DNA of 64,000 nucleotides from Pontibacter ramchanderi (GCF_002846395.1 NZ_PJMU01000003.1:186001-250000), one strand, 5' to 3'; shown: positions 48,647 through 58,539, counted from the first letter of the stretch. Notes: generated by a model not told the origin, from the letters alone. Made by a program: numbers and translations.

Positions 48647-51343
48647 CTAATGTGTCTTTTCCAGGGTTTTGCGATTCCTCCATGCCGCAGCAGGTACCTC
48701 CTCCCCGTGCATCGTTAGCCCATCCGTGTTTTTGTCCTGCCCCCCGAACAGTAGGCTGAATACATAGCCAAACACTACACAAGATACCAGCCCGGTGAAT
48801 GCATACAGCAACAGGTTGATCTGGGTATACTGGCTGATGTAAAACTGTACCAACCCGCTCAGCAGCAAGCCCGTAATTGCCCCCCGGGCATTGGCGCGTT
48901 TCGTGAAGATACCGAGCACAAACAAGCCTCCCAGTCCGCCTGTAAACAAGCCAAGGATCATATTGAACTGATCCCAGAGTGAAGAGATGCCCCACTGCGC
49001 CATGACCAGCGCCAGGGAGGTACCGAGTATTCCGATCGTCAGCGTTAGCGCCTTTGCTGCCGTCAGGTAATTCTTCTCCGATTTACGAGGATAGAACCTT
49101 CTGTAGAAATCTGTGATCAAAGCGGTAGTTACGGAGTTCATGCTGCTGCTCAGTGTAGACATGGCCGCGGCAAAAACAGCAGCAATCAGCAAACCTGTAA
49201 TGCCGGCGGGTAACTCCCGCACGATATACCATGGGAAAATCGCATCCTGGCTTTGCAGCTGATAGTTCACTTTCTCGGGGTGCTCCTTGAAAAACAAATA
49301 GAGCAAGGTACCAATCGAAAAGAAGATCAAGGCTGAGGGCAGCGCCATCCAGGCGCCCAGTCGCATGCTCCGCTTAGCGGCAGCTTCATCGCGGGTAGTG
49401 ATATAGCGTTGCACCACCGATTGATCGGTGCCGTAAGAGATTACATTGATGGCCAGCCCGCCCAGCAGTACTACCCAAAGCGTCGGTTCGTTGAAGGTGA
49501 AGGTCGTGTTAAGGATATCCAGTTTATCGTTGTCCTGGATCGTTTGCCAGATAGTGGCCGCATCGCCTTCCAGTTGCAGCGGGATCATGACCAGGCAAAG
49601 CAGCGCCCCTCCCAGCAGGATGACCACTTGCGCTACGTCCGTCCAGATCACGGCCTCAATACCCCCCTTCATGGTATAAAAGATCGTGATCGCACCCATC
49701 AGCAAAATGCAGAAGTTTACGTTAATACCCGTTACCAATGTCAGCGCCAGACTTGGCAGCAACAGCACAATGGCCAGTCTGCCCATCTGCAGCATAATGT
49801 ACAGGAGTGAGGCCATCGCACGTGCCGTGTAATTAAAGCGCTGCTCGAGGTACTCATATGCCGAGGTTATCTGTAACCTTCGGTAGAAAGGTATAAAATA
49901 GGTTGTGATGACAGGGATTACCAGGATAATGGTGATCTGCAGGATGAAGTAGTTCCAGTTGGTGGCGTAAGTTTTGGCAGGAATCGACATGAAAGTAATG
50001 GCGCTAAGCTGCGTACCATAAATACTCAGACCTGCCGCCCAGGCCGGAATGCGCTGCCCGCCACGGAAATAGTCATCGGTGGTATCCTGGTGTCTGGAAG
50101 TCCAGAGCCCGATACCGACCATCAGCAGCAGGTATAACACTACCACCACATAATCCAGCCAGCCAAAATACTGCTGTGGGACCAGGCTTCCTTTCAGAAT
50201 ATCAGGCGTGCGCACACCTGGTCTGATCTCACCCGATGGAATCAACACGTCGTTGTCCCACCTGGCGGCAAACGTAGTAACCGGCGCGTAAGGGAGCTGG
50301 TCGGTTTTAGTCCAGGTGTCGGTAACGGTATTGTAGAGGTATACATCCCTGCTAAAACCATCGTGCACGGTCTGCAGTTTGAGCCTGCTTGCCTGCAACT
50401 GCTGTTTTTCGGCTTCATCTGTTGCTTTGGCGATTGCCGCATTCAACTGCTCGATCTGTGTGAAAATATTCCCTTTGTCCCCCCCGAATACCAGAATGTA
50501 ATTGGCCCCGGTAGCCAGGCCGGTTGCGGCAGAAAGCGTAGTCTCATTTCCTCTTCCGTCTGAAATGGTGCTGAGCCGCTTCCACTCGTTCTTTTTAGGA
50601 TCAAAGCTAAACGTAGTGCCATGCAGCTCGCTGACGCCGGTCGGGGATTGGGTCCTGCCTCCTATCAGGTATAGCACCGGATACTCACCATTGGACTGCA
50701 CCACTGCTACCGCATGCGACAGCGCCGTTGGCAGGTCCGGCAGTTTCTCCCAGCCTTTGGCTGGGGCTGATATGTCCAGCCGGTAAAATGCGTTAGAGGT
50801 CCTCCCTGTTGTTTCGCCACCGGCAACGTATACCTGGCTCCCCATCAAGGTGGCGGCAGCGTTGGTAAGCGGCAGCGGCAGGTCAGGCATTGGCGTCACG
50901 GTTACTTCTTTGCTCCCGGGGCTCCACTGCAGCAACTGCACGGTATTCTGGATGCCCTGCTCGTTTTCTCCCCCGATGCTCAGTATACCTTGACTGGTAG
51001 CCACACTGGCACTATAGCCTAAAGGCTCGGGCAGTTTGAAAGACTGAGAATGCCAGACATAATCTCCTTTCTCATTTTTGAGTAAAACGAAGATATCCTG
51101 CCAATACTTCTTTTTGCCTCCCTCCCAAGGCAGGGCCTCCGGAAAGTTTGCACCACCAGCCACCAACAGCGCATTGTTGTGCACGCCTCCTGCCGCTCCA
51201 GCGAGTCCGGCCTGTATAGGCTGCTCCGGCGCTGCAGGGATAGGTGCGATAAATGACCAGTGCATGCTTTCAAGCGATTTCTGTTGCGCCCTAGCCACAG
51301 AAGCGCAACAGAAGAAAAGAAGTATGACAAGGATATGCTTCAT
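48647..51343 (-). CDS. Kelch mutarotase - sodium/solute symporter fusion (NanM-SSS)
   Basis: An 898-residue protein with two halves. After a signal peptide (1-19), residues about 25-375 form a Kelch-type beta-propeller (blades with YVAGGETTG, YLIGGRT, VFGGDKGN and LLVAGGANFPEALPWEGG) like the NanM sialic acid mutarotases. Residues about 390-885 are a sodium:solute symporter of the SSS family, with about 13 hydrophobic segments; FGWLDYVVVVLYLLLMVGIG starts the membrane part, and YGTDQSVVQRYITTRDE is an SSS signature. The propeller would sit in the periplasm, convert sialic acid anomers and hand them to the transporter. It is 9 bases from the nanA stop and is the only likely sialic acid importer seen. 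The fusion is continuous in one frame, without a frameshift. Confidence 0.88.
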   Translation of the reverse strand: MKHILVILLFFCCASVARAQQKSLESMHWSFIAPIPAAPEQPIQAGLAGAAGGVHNNALLVAGGANFPEALPWEGGKKKYWQDIFVLLKNEKGDYVWHSQSFKLPEPLGYSASVATSQGILSIGGENEQGIQNTVQLLQWSPGSKEVTVTPMPDLPLPLTNAAATLMGSQVYVAGGETTGRTSNAFYRLDISAPAKGWEKLPDLPTALSHAVAVVQSNGEYPVLYLIGGRTQSPTGVSELHGTTFSFDPKKNEWKRLSTISDGRGNETTLSAATGLATGANYILVFGGDKGNIFTQIEQLNAAIAKATDEAEKQQLQASRLKLQTVHDGFSRDVYLYNTVTDTWTKTDQLPYAPVTTFAARWDNDVLIPSGEIRPGVRTPDILKGSLVPQQYFGWLDYVVVVLYLLLMVGIGLWTSRHQDTTDDYFRGGQRIPAWAAGLSIYGTQLSAITFMSIPAKTYATNWNYFILQITIILVIPVITTYFIPFYRRLQITSAYEYLEQRFNYTARAMASLLYIMLQMGRLAIVLLLPSLALTLVTGINVNFCILLMGAITIFYTMKGGIEAVIWTDVAQVVILLGGALLCLVMIPLQLEGDAATIWQTIQDNDKLDILNTTFTFNEPTLWVVLLGGLAINVISYGTDQSVVQRYITTRDEAAAKRSMRLGAWMALPSALIFFSIGTLLYLFFKEHPEKVNYQLQSQDAIFPWYIVRELPAGITGLLIAAVFAAAMSTLSSSMNSVTTALITDFYRRFYPRKSEKNYLTAAKALTLTIGILGTSLALVMAQWGISSLWDQFNMILGLFTGGLGGLFVLGIFTKRANARGAITGLLLSGLVQFYISQYTQINLLLYAFTGLVSCVVFGYVFSLLFGGQDKNTDGLTMHGEEVPAAAWRNRKTLEKTH

Positions 51344-51352
51344 AGGTCAGTG

Positions 51353-52294
51353 TTATGCAGGTTTTAAAACCGTGGAGCGTGAACAATACGCATCAAATCC
51401 CAAGGCTGCCACATCGGCGGCAAAAGCTTTAAATTGGTCAGTACTCATGTTGCGTACTGGTAACCGGAACTCGCCACAGTCCAGCCCGACCAGTTTCATG
51501 TAGGCTTTGCCTGTCGCGATGCCGCCATACTTACCCAGTAGCCGGATCATATCGATCGACTGCTTCTGCAACTGACGGGCTTTAACCATGTCACCCTGGT
51601 CATAGGCCTCGATGAGCGCCGAATACAGAGGGGCAGCGTAATTGTAGGTACTGCCTACACCGCCTTTCGCCCCAAGCACGAGCGCCGACAGCAGGTTTTC
51701 ATCCCGACCCCAAAGCATATCGTATTTCCCGTCTTCAAATTGCAGACACTCCAGGAAATCCATAAAGTCTTCATGCGTATACTTGATTCCGGCAAAGTTC
51801 GGGATGTGTCCATTCACCTCCGCCAGCAAGTCAATCATTTGAAAATTGACGCCAGTGAGCACCGGAATGTGATAATAATAAAAGGGCATATCGGGCACGG
51901 CGGCGGCTACCGCACTGCAGCAAGCCGCCAGCAACTGCACATTGGCTGGTTTGAAATAGGAGGGTGCCGTAAAGGACACTGCATACAGGCCTAAGCGCTG
52001 GGCGTGCTGCGCCAGGTCGATGGCATCCTGCAGGCAGGTGCCACCTACTAAGGTAATGATTTTAAAATTATCATCTCCCGCTGCGGCTGCCGCCCATGCA
52101 GCCGCAACTTCCTTCTTTTCAGCCAGCGTAAGCGATACCCCCTCGCCGGTTGAACCGCATATAAAGGCACCGATGTTCCCATTTGCTTTCAGCAGGTTGT
52201 AGTAAGCGGGAATCTGTTCTGTGTTTAAGCGGCCATCCGGATGCATCGGTGTAAAAGGAGCTGCTATGAGCCCGTGCAGGTGTGTTATGTTCAT
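51353..52294 (-). CDS. nanA: N-acetylneuraminate lyase
   Basis: A 313-residue class I aldolase of the DapA/NanA family. GSTGEG (residues 47-52) binds the carboxylate; Y141 in FYYYHIP is the proton-transfer tyrosine, and K171 in FAGIKYTHED forms the Schiff base. The sequence is NanA-like rather than DapA-like (the YYYHIP and GIKYT motifs, with the operon content). It splits Neu5Ac into ManNAc and pyruvate in the cytoplasm; AGE converts the ManNAc to GlcNAc. It lies 107 bases after the susD stop, past a strong hairpin. Confidence 0.93.
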   Translation of the reverse strand: MNITHLHGLIAAPFTPMHPDGRLNTEQIPAYYNLLKANGNIGAFICGSTGEGVSLTLAEKKEVAAAWAAAAAGDDNFKIITLVGGTCLQDAIDLAQHAQRLGLYAVSFTAPSYFKPANVQLLAACCSAVAAAVPDMPFYYYHIPVLTGVNFQMIDLLAEVNGHIPNFAGIKYTHEDFMDFLECLQFEDGKYDMLWGRDENLLSALVLGAKGGVGSTYNYAAPLYSALIEAYDQGDMVKARQLQKQSIDMIRLLGKYGGIATGKAYMKLVGLDCGEFRLPVRNMSTDQFKAFAADVAALGFDAYCSRSTVLKPA

Positions 52295-52336
52295 TCAGGT
52301 ATTTTTATTCGAATCTGTTTTTACTTTTTTATTTAA

Positions 52337-52383
52337 TTCCCCGCTGTCCCGGGGAGGAACTTTCCTGCCGGGACAGCGGGGAA
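52337..52383 (-). promoter_or_regulatory. 16-base perfect hairpin after the second SusCD pair
   Basis: TTCCCCGCTGTCCCGG (52337-52352) pairs perfectly with 52368-52383 over a 15-base loop which can also fold (AGGA/TCCT). It lies 19 bases after the susD stop. On the minus strand it is followed by an A-rich run, not a T-run, so a standard terminator is unlikely. An mRNA 3'-end stabiliser or processing signal, which keeps susCD mRNA high relative to nanA and later genes, fits better. Confidence 0.65.
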
Positions 52384-52401
52384 ACATGAATAAACTAGGG
52401 T

Positions 52402-53925
52402 TTAGTAACCCGGCGTCTGCGTAAGCTTAGGATCTGAGTTGAGCATGCCCACAGAGATTGGCAACAAGAACTTGTACTCTTGTCCGGGTGCCAGGTATAC
52501 CGGGTCCACATAACGAAAAACCCACTCATTGCCTGCACGCCGTAGCGACCACCAGCGCTTGCCTTCGCCAATAAACTCCCTCAGGTCCTCCTCCAGAACA
52601 GCCTGCATGTTTTCCTGCTGACTGCCGCTGATGAATGGCGTATAGTTCTCTCCATAGGCCCGCTGACGGATTTTGTTTATCTCTTCGGAAGGATCTATCC
52701 CCAGTTTTGCCTTAGACTCTGCTAACAATAGCAGCACGTCAGCATAGCGGTAAATAGGGAAGTCCGTGTCGTACAGCTGCATGCCTGCATCCACTCTGCC
52801 GATAAATTTAGTTAAAAGAACACCGGCAATCGGGTAAGAAGGGGGGTTATTTCGGTGCATTATCCGGAAAGTAGTAGCCATTCGCTTGTCATTCGGGTCG
52901 TTCAGCTTCTGGATCATCTCCTCTGAAAGCCCTACTCTGCTGGCACCCCCTACAAAGGGATAAACCTGTGAGACCATTTTAGGATCGGTGAACGGGTCGA
53001 ATACCAACGTACTGGCCTGCGTTGTGTTCACCATAAAGCTGCCGTACACACCAGCAGTGGCTTCGTTCTTTTCGTAGCTCAGGGCAAAGATGATCTCCTG
53101 GTTGTTGGCCTCCATAGCCGGGTTGAAGATATCGGCGTAGTTCGCCCGGAGACCAAGCCCTGCAATTGAAGTGACTTCTTCCAGTGCCTGCTGTGCAGTG
53201 GCCAGGTCAGCGCCGCCGCCGCCCATGTTCGTTCCAGACCAGATGTATACATCCCCTTTCAAGGTCAAAGTGGCTGCCCTGTTCCAGTAAATGCGTCGAC
53301 TCGTCATGCTGTTGTTCCCATTGAACAAGGCAAGCGACTGCTCAATATCGGATTTTATCTGCTCCATTATCGCTTCTGGTGTTGCCCGCTCCTTATACAG
53401 GTCGGTAAGCCCCTTCACTTCCGTCACAGGCTCAGTGGTCAATGGCACGCCTCCCCAGGTCTTGAGCATGGTATAATACACATAGGCGCGCATCCCGTAC
53501 ATTTCGGCCAGGGCGCGGTCACGCTGCTCTGCAGGCACAAGCGTCATTGGAAAAAGCTTAATAACGGTGTTAACCTTATCGAGCAGACCATAGAATCCAG
53601 CCCAGTTGGCTGCCGGTACAATATTCGCGCTGATGTTATGGGTATAATAGTTTCTCAGGCCACCATCCTCTGATTCTGTAAACAGGCCATCCGCCCATAT
53701 CTCTGAGCGCATTTCCCCAAGTTGAAACAGGGTGCCATGGTAGTTTCTGAATGAGCCGTACACGCCATAGTACAAGGTCATGGCAGCATTCGGATCTTTC
53801 AGGATAAGGTCTCTGTTGAGCGCCGTCTGAGGCTGCACTTCTTCTAATTTATCTGTACAGCTTGTCGTGCACAGGACCAGTGAAAGCCCCAGTACATACT
53901 TTATTTTCGTAAAATAACTTTTCAT
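52402..53925 (-). CDS. SusD/RagB-type outer-membrane lipoprotein (second)
   Basis: A 507-residue lipoprotein. The ATG at 53925 gives the normal signal peptide ending LVLCTTSC; the longer reading from 53961 would overlap the susC stop. The SusD fold is shown by RALAEMYGMRAYVYYTMLK, YWNRAATLTLKGDVYIWSGTN, FALSYEKNEATAGV, YRYADVLLLLAESKAKLG and the C-terminal RRAGNEWVFRYVDPVYLAPG and LLPISVGMLNSDPKLTQTPG. It is 23 bases after susC and is the lid of that transporter. Its ligand is probably a sialylated or complex N-glycan, inferred from the genes that follow. Confidence 0.93.
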   Translation of the reverse strand: MKSYFTKIKYVLGLSLVLCTTSCTDKLEEVQPQTALNRDLILKDPNAAMTLYYGVYGSFRNYHGTLFQLGEMRSEIWADGLFTESEDGGLRNYYTHNISANIVPAANWAGFYGLLDKVNTVIKLFPMTLVPAEQRDRALAEMYGMRAYVYYTMLKTWGGVPLTTEPVTEVKGLTDLYKERATPEAIMEQIKSDIEQSLALFNGNNSMTSRRIYWNRAATLTLKGDVYIWSGTNMGGGGADLATAQQALEEVTSIAGLGLRANYADIFNPAMEANNQEIIFALSYEKNEATAGVYGSFMVNTTQASTLVFDPFTDPKMVSQVYPFVGGASRVGLSEEMIQKLNDPNDKRMATTFRIMHRNNPPSYPIAGVLLTKFIGRVDAGMQLYDTDFPIYRYADVLLLLAESKAKLGIDPSEEINKIRQRAYGENYTPFISGSQQENMQAVLEEDLREFIGEGKRWWSLRRAGNEWVFRYVDPVYLAPGQEYKFLLPISVGMLNSDPKLTQTPGY

Positions 53926-53947
53926 ATCTGTTAAGTTAAGAAGTCTA

Positions 53948-56900
53948 CTATAGTGACACATTCAGGCCTGTTGTAACAGTGCGTGGAAGCGGGAACCTGC
54001 CCACATCATTCCCTCCTACTTCAGGGAAAGTACCGCTGTAACCTGTGAAATACATCAGGTTGGTCCCCGTCACATGCAGTCTGAGTCCTTGAATTCTATC
54101 TTTGAGGACATTCTGTAAAAATGATTGGGGTACCTGAAAGCTCAGGGTAATCTCTCTCACTGCCAGGTAATCACCTTTTTCATAGAAATTAGCAAATGAG
54201 GTGGTACCACCGCCTGCGTCCTGGAAGTAGTTTCTTCCGTAGTTAGCCCAGTAGTAGCGTGGCAGCGTACCATTCGGGTTGTCCGGGTGCCAGGTGTTCT
54301 TCACATCCACCGGGCCGTTCTGCGAGCCCTGTACCTGTGACAAACCTCTGAGCTTGGCCTGGTTCAGGATCATAAAGCCAAGTGCGTAGTCGAACTGGGC
54401 ATACAGGTTAAAGCCTTTCCAGCCGAAGTTGGTAGCGAAGCCGCCTTGTACTGTTGGGATCGTTCTTCCAACATACACTCGATCACGGAAGTCAATGGTA
54501 TCATTGCCGTCCACATCACGCCAGCGGGCGTCGCCCAGGAGCTTTACTTTTTTATCGCGGTAAGGCAGGTATGAATTATGCAAATTGGCGTCTTTATCCA
54601 GATCACCCTGCGTCAGGTAGATGCCGTCATAGATGGGCGCCCAGATTTCATCAAGCCCTACCCGTTTGCCTTCCTGAAGACCTCCCACATGAACTAACTG
54701 ACCGGTTGCCGGGTCCCATACCTGCATGGTACCTTGCCTGTTGAGTTCCTGCCCGTTGTCCGGAAGCTTTTTGACGTAATTCTTCACATGATAGAAGTTA
54801 CCGCTCACGTCCCAGCTAAAGCCTCCGGGCTGGCTTGGGCGCAATACATTTGCCCGCAATTCCAATTCAACCCCTCTGTTCTGCAACTGCCCCAGGTTCG
54901 TGGTAAAGCTGCCATAGCCAGTCCAGGTGGGTATTGTAAGCGAAGTGATCTTGTCGTAGATATCGCGCACAAAGTAATCGCCGATCAAGGTGATCCTGTT
55001 GTCGAACAAGCCCAGGTCAAGGCCAACGTTCAGGGAGGAAGCCCGCTCCCATTTAAGGGCCGTGTTCAGCAGAAAGTTAGGGGCAAAGCCTGCGTTCCCG
55101 CCATATATGCCGGTACTGCTGTAAGTGGCCGCAGTGGCAAAATCACCGAGTGGCTCGATGCTGCCGTTCTGGCCCCAGCTGATGCGCGGCTTCAGGGTAG
55201 TGACATAGGAGCTGATAAAAGAATTAGAGAAAAAGGTCTCATTATGCACATTCCAGCCAGCCGATATACCTGGGAACAGGCCGTAGCGGTTGTCAGCCAG
55301 GCGCGAGGTACCGTCGTAACGCATGTTCACGTTCAACAGGTAGCGTGAGTCATAGTCATAGGTAAAACGGCCTATGCCAGACACCAGCCGGTGCCAGGAA
55401 GAGAAGGCGGAGTAGGGTATACCCACAGCCTCGGTTGAGGCGGAAAGGTAAGGGATAAAATCCGTTGGCGCATTGCGGCCGGCGCCCCAGTAGCCTGTGC
55501 CCTGCGACTCGAAATACTCTCCACCACCCATCAGGCTGATCGTATGCTTTCCAAAGTTGTTGTCGTATACCAGGAAGCCATTGTATGAATGCTGATTAGC
55601 CTGCGGAAGCGAGAAAGAAGCATTTCTGGTGGAGATAAACGCACCTCCTGTGCCATTCTGGTAAGCTTTTGTAAAGCTTTCGGAAGCAGTATAGCGCATG
55701 AATCCTGAGGCGGAGCCTTTGAACCGAAGCGTAGGCAGAATGGTGTATTCCAGATTCAAGCCACCAGAGAAGCGCTGTTCCCTCGTCTCGTTCATAAACT
55801 TATCCTGCAGGTATAGCGGGTTACCCAGCGTACCGCCGTCTACACCAGGGAGTATCTCACCTGTTTCGTCATGCGTCAGGCGAACGGTAGGGGCAATGGC
55901 TCCAAAGCGCTGAATCAGGCCGCCGGTCAAGCCACCTCCCGCATCAGCTGTCAGGTAGGATGGCGTGTTTTTGTCGTTGTAGGCTGCCAGGTTCAGGTTC
56001 ACCTTCAGGTTTTCATTTACATGCAGTCCCCCGTTGAAGTTCAGGTTATACCTTCTTAAGGAAGAGCCAACCACCATCCCCACATCTTTTACTGTACCCA
56101 CTCCCAATGAGAAGGTACCCTTGTCATTTCCTCCTGAAAAGTTAATATAATGCTCCTGTAAGGTGCTTTGCTGCAGAATCAGGTCTTCCAACTCCCTCTG
56201 TGACATCGAGCGGTACAGGATACTGTCCATTTTGCTTGGATCAAAGGGGTTCTTGTCAACCAGCAGGTTCCACTGCGGGTCATTGAGCAGCGCCCTGTTA
56301 CCGCTGTTTACCAGTTGCGTGGAGTATTTGCCATTAGGCGAGGCCCAGGCGGAGTTTAGCCCCCAACCCCATGCACCAGTCAGTTGATTCCGTGTGTTGT
56401 TGGCCTCTGCCATATTATTATCTTTCATAGCTGCCTCATACCTGCTGCCCAGGCCTCTTCTGTTCCAGATAATGTAGTCCTCTGCACTCATGTATTCCAG
56501 CGGATTCCGGCGTACATTGTTCTGCGCCGTCTTTACACTGTAGGTAACCTGCGACCGACCTTTTTTCCCTTTCCTGGTCGTGACCAGCACCACGCCATTG
56601 GCAGCACGCGCGCCATAGATGGCAGTAGAGGCCGCATCTTTCAGCACGTTGATTGATTCTATATCCTCTGCGTTGATGCCATAGAGCGAAGGCAGGATAA
56701 CACCGTCTACTATTACCAGCGGAGAACCGCTTCCGTTAAAGCTGGTTCCGCCGCGAAACGATATAGCAGGAGTAGAGCCCGGCTGGCCCGTTGTCTGCTG
56801 CACACGCAGTCCGGCCACTGTACCTTGCAGCGCTGTAGCCACATTAGTGCGGGGAGCGGACTGCAGCACCTTTTCGTCAACCGTGGACACAGCCCCTGTA

Positions 56901-57265
56901 AGGGTTTGCCTGCTCTGCTCCCCATAGCCGACTACCACTACTTCATCCAGTTTGGCGTAGGCAGGCACCAATTGTATCAGCAGTTCTTGGGCAGCGTTGG
57001 CTACTGCGACTTCTTGTGTCTCATACCCCAGGTACCTTACCACAAGTACATCGCCTACGGCAGCCTTCAGGCTAAACTTACCTTCTACATCCGTCTGTAC
57101 GCCCTGGTTAGTGCCTTTTACATTTATACTGACTCCTATCAGCCCCTGCCTGTCTTCTGCTGAGACAACACGGCCTCGTGTAGTAGTGGATTGCGCCAGC
57201 ATCTCATGGCCAAGCAGCAAGCTTAGCCACAGAAAGGCAAATCTGAGTAAATGTTTTAATTTCAT
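53948..57265 (-). CDS. SusC/RagA-type TonB-dependent transporter (second)
   Basis: A 1105-residue outer-membrane transporter and first gene of the 11-gene Region 4 cluster. Signal peptide (1-24), regulatory-like domain (RGRVVSAEDRQGLIGVSI), plug with LDEVVVVGYGEQSRQTLTGA, LVIVDGVILP, ESINVLKDAASTAIYGARA and NGVVLVTTRKGKKG, then the beta-barrel ending RTVTTGLNVSL. It partners the SusD just downstream. It diverges from the GntR-family gene across 187 AT-rich bases. Confidence 0.94.
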   Translation of the reverse strand: MKLKHLLRFAFLWLSLLLGHEMLAQSTTTRGRVVSAEDRQGLIGVSINVKGTNQGVQTDVEGKFSLKAAVGDVLVVRYLGYETQEVAVANAAQELLIQLVPAYAKLDEVVVVGYGEQSRQTLTGAVSTVDEKVLQSAPRTNVATALQGTVAGLRVQQTTGQPGSTPAISFRGGTSFNGSGSPLVIVDGVILPSLYGINAEDIESINVLKDAASTAIYGARAANGVVLVTTRKGKKGRSQVTYSVKTAQNNVRRNPLEYMSAEDYIIWNRRGLGSRYEAAMKDNNMAEANNTRNQLTGAWGWGLNSAWASPNGKYSTQLVNSGNRALLNDPQWNLLVDKNPFDPSKMDSILYRSMSQRELEDLILQQSTLQEHYINFSGGNDKGTFSLGVGTVKDVGMVVGSSLRRYNLNFNGGLHVNENLKVNLNLAAYNDKNTPSYLTADAGGGLTGGLIQRFGAIAPTVRLTHDETGEILPGVDGGTLGNPLYLQDKFMNETREQRFSGGLNLEYTILPTLRFKGSASGFMRYTASESFTKAYQNGTGGAFISTRNASFSLPQANQHSYNGFLVYDNNFGKHTISLMGGGEYFESQGTGYWGAGRNAPTDFIPYLSASTEAVGIPYSAFSSWHRLVSGIGRFTYDYDSRYLLNVNMRYDGTSRLADNRYGLFPGISAGWNVHNETFFSNSFISSYVTTLKPRISWGQNGSIEPLGDFATAATYSSTGIYGGNAGFAPNFLLNTALKWERASSLNVGLDLGLFDNRITLIGDYFVRDIYDKITSLTIPTWTGYGSFTTNLGQLQNRGVELELRANVLRPSQPGGFSWDVSGNFYHVKNYVKKLPDNGQELNRQGTMQVWDPATGQLVHVGGLQEGKRVGLDEIWAPIYDGIYLTQGDLDKDANLHNSYLPYRDKKVKLLGDARWRDVDGNDTIDFRDRVYVGRTIPTVQGGFATNFGWKGFNLYAQFDYALGFMILNQAKLRGLSQVQGSQNGPVDVKNTWHPDNPNGTLPRYYWANYGRNYFQDAGGGTTSFANFYEKGDYLAVREITLSFQVPQSFLQNVLKDRIQGLRLHVTGTNLMYFTGYSGTFPEVGGNDVGRFPLPRTVTTGLNVSL

Positions 57266-57452
57266 ATAGTGAGATTTTAGGTTGTATTAAGTATGACATA
57301 TTAAAACTATTTAGTTAAATTTTAATTTCCTAATCTTTTCTTAACAATTAGGCAACAGAAACTTAACACATCCATTTTGAGGAAACCAAATATTAGTTAG
57401 ATTTGTATAGTGCTGGCTTTGCAGGCACCGTTTTTAAGTCAGACATAATAGA
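57266..57452. promoter_or_regulatory. Divergent control region, susC operon / gntR-type gene
   Basis: This 187-base AT-rich gap separates the divergent susC and GntR genes. CCTAAT and ATTAGG form an inverted pair of 12-base spacing near 57330-57353, a candidate operator. The only promoter I can place with confidence is that of the gntR gene, listed separately; the susC promoter is not clear. Confidence 0.45.
57376..57405 (+). promoter_or_regulatory. Bacteroidota promoter of the GntR gene
   Basis: TTTG at 57376-57379 and TAGATTTG at 57398-57405 are separated by 18 bases, matching the TTTG / TAnnTTTG consensus of the primary Bacteroidota sigma factor. The ATG follows 48 bases later. Confidence 0.75.
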
Positions 57453-58154
57453 ATGGAAAATCTTTTTGACAAGATTAAGACAATAGACACCAGCTCACTT
57501 GTAGACAAGGTGGAGATGAGGTTGATCGAATTACTGATTCAGCAAAATTTCAAAGTGGGTGATGCAATACCAAAGGAAGTCGAGTTGGCAAACAGCTTGG
57601 GAGTTAGTCGCACCGTAATCAGAGAAGCTCTGCTGCGTTTGCGTATGGTCGGGCTCATTGAATCCAAGCGCCACAGAGGTGCTGTGATCACCAACCCGGA
57701 CCTACTGGCAATGCTGGAGAAGCGGATGATTCCGCAAGTGCTGGATAATGCCACTCTGCGCGAGGTTTTTGAACTGCGTCTGGTGCTGGAGATCGGCATG
57801 GCCGATTTCATCATGGAACGAGTGACCAAGGAGGATATCGAAGAGTTAAAAGAAATCGTGTCCAACGAACCAGATCTCTCGGACACCATGCACTTCCAGA
57901 TTCAGCATGAAATTAATTTTCATGGCAAACTCTATGATATTACCGGCAACACAACACTTAAGAAGTTTCAGAAAATGCTCCTGCCAGTATTTGATTACGC
58001 GCACAGCAGCGGTATCCTGAAAAAGGAAGTCGCTGTGAAGAAATTTGTTTCCCATAAAGGGCTGGTGGACATCATCGAGCACGGCTCGGCAGAGATGCTG
58101 CGTAATGGCATGCGCAATCACCTCGACAACCACTTCGCAAGGATTCTACTCTAG
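57453..58154 (+). CDS. GntR-family (FadR/FCD type) regulator
   Basis: A 233-residue regulator with an N-terminal GntR winged helix-turn-helix (GDAIPKEVELANSLGVSRTV, REALLRLRMVGLIESKRHRG, residues about 10-80) and a C-terminal FCD ligand-binding domain (about 90-225; FELRLVLEIGMADFIMERV, FHGKLYDITGN, HKGLVDIIEHG). The FCD family includes the sialic acid regulator NanR, and the gene is divergent from the susCD-nanA-sialidase operon, so repression relieved by sialic acid or ManNAc is likely. That effector is inference. Nothing is downstream in the operon. Confidence 0.9.
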   Translation: MENLFDKIKTIDTSSLVDKVEMRLIELLIQQNFKVGDAIPKEVELANSLGVSRTVIREALLRLRMVGLIESKRHRGAVITNPDLLAMLEKRMIPQVLDNATLREVFELRLVLEIGMADFIMERVTKEDIEELKEIVSNEPDLSDTMHFQIQHEINFHGKLYDITGNTTLKKFQKMLLPVFDYAHSSGILKKEVAVKKFVSHKGLVDIIEHGSAEMLRNGMRNHLDNHFARILL

Positions 58155-58492
58155 CAGACGCCCTTTGCCCGTACTAGCAAAAGCCCATGGCATGTGCGTT
58201 TCCAGACCTTTGGTATTACAAGGATCCGGAACCACAGGCCCAAGTTCCTGATTTGATGTGATGCCCTGGGAGGCTGTGAGCGTTACCTGCCAAGGGCTGT
58301 CTGGCTGGAACATGCTGTCAAGAGCCCGCCCCGGTGCGGGCAAAAATGATTGGAAGGGTTTTCTGTAAAAACAGTCCCAGGGGCCTCCAGACCAGAGGAG
58401 CACTTATAGTTAAAGAAGTCAATGGGAAGGCTTGTCTACCTCTGTTTTGATCAAAAACAGGCAAAAGATCTGAGCATAAATTGTGTGCAAAT
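58155..58492. other. Gene-free stretch between GntR gene and tRNA-Arg
   Basis: About 340 bases with no credible gene. A small minus-strand reading frame at 58146-58403 has no recognisable domain and I do not accept it. A GCCCGC/GCGGGC hairpin near 58325-58343 lacks a T-run in either direction. Near 58439-58461 there is an imperfect palindrome around CTGTTTTGATCAAAAACAG. The stretch may contain the 3' end of the gntR transcript. Confidence 0.4.
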
Positions 58493-58529
58493 AAAAAAAG
58501 CACTTACAAGTTTTACCTTGTAAGTGCTT
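58493..58529 (-). terminator. Terminator after the tRNA-Arg gene
   Basis: AAGCACTTACAAG at 58498-58510 pairs perfectly with 58517-58529; on the minus strand the stem is followed by TTTTTTTATTT. It lies about 10 bases after the tRNA end. Confidence 0.85.
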
Positions 58530-58539
58530 GATGCTGAAG

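Noticed and set aside
58146-58403. 85-codon minus-strand frame beside the tRNA genes
   Set aside because: No domain, no ribosome site seen, and partly antisense to the gntR end. It could be a decayed fragment, but I cannot support one.
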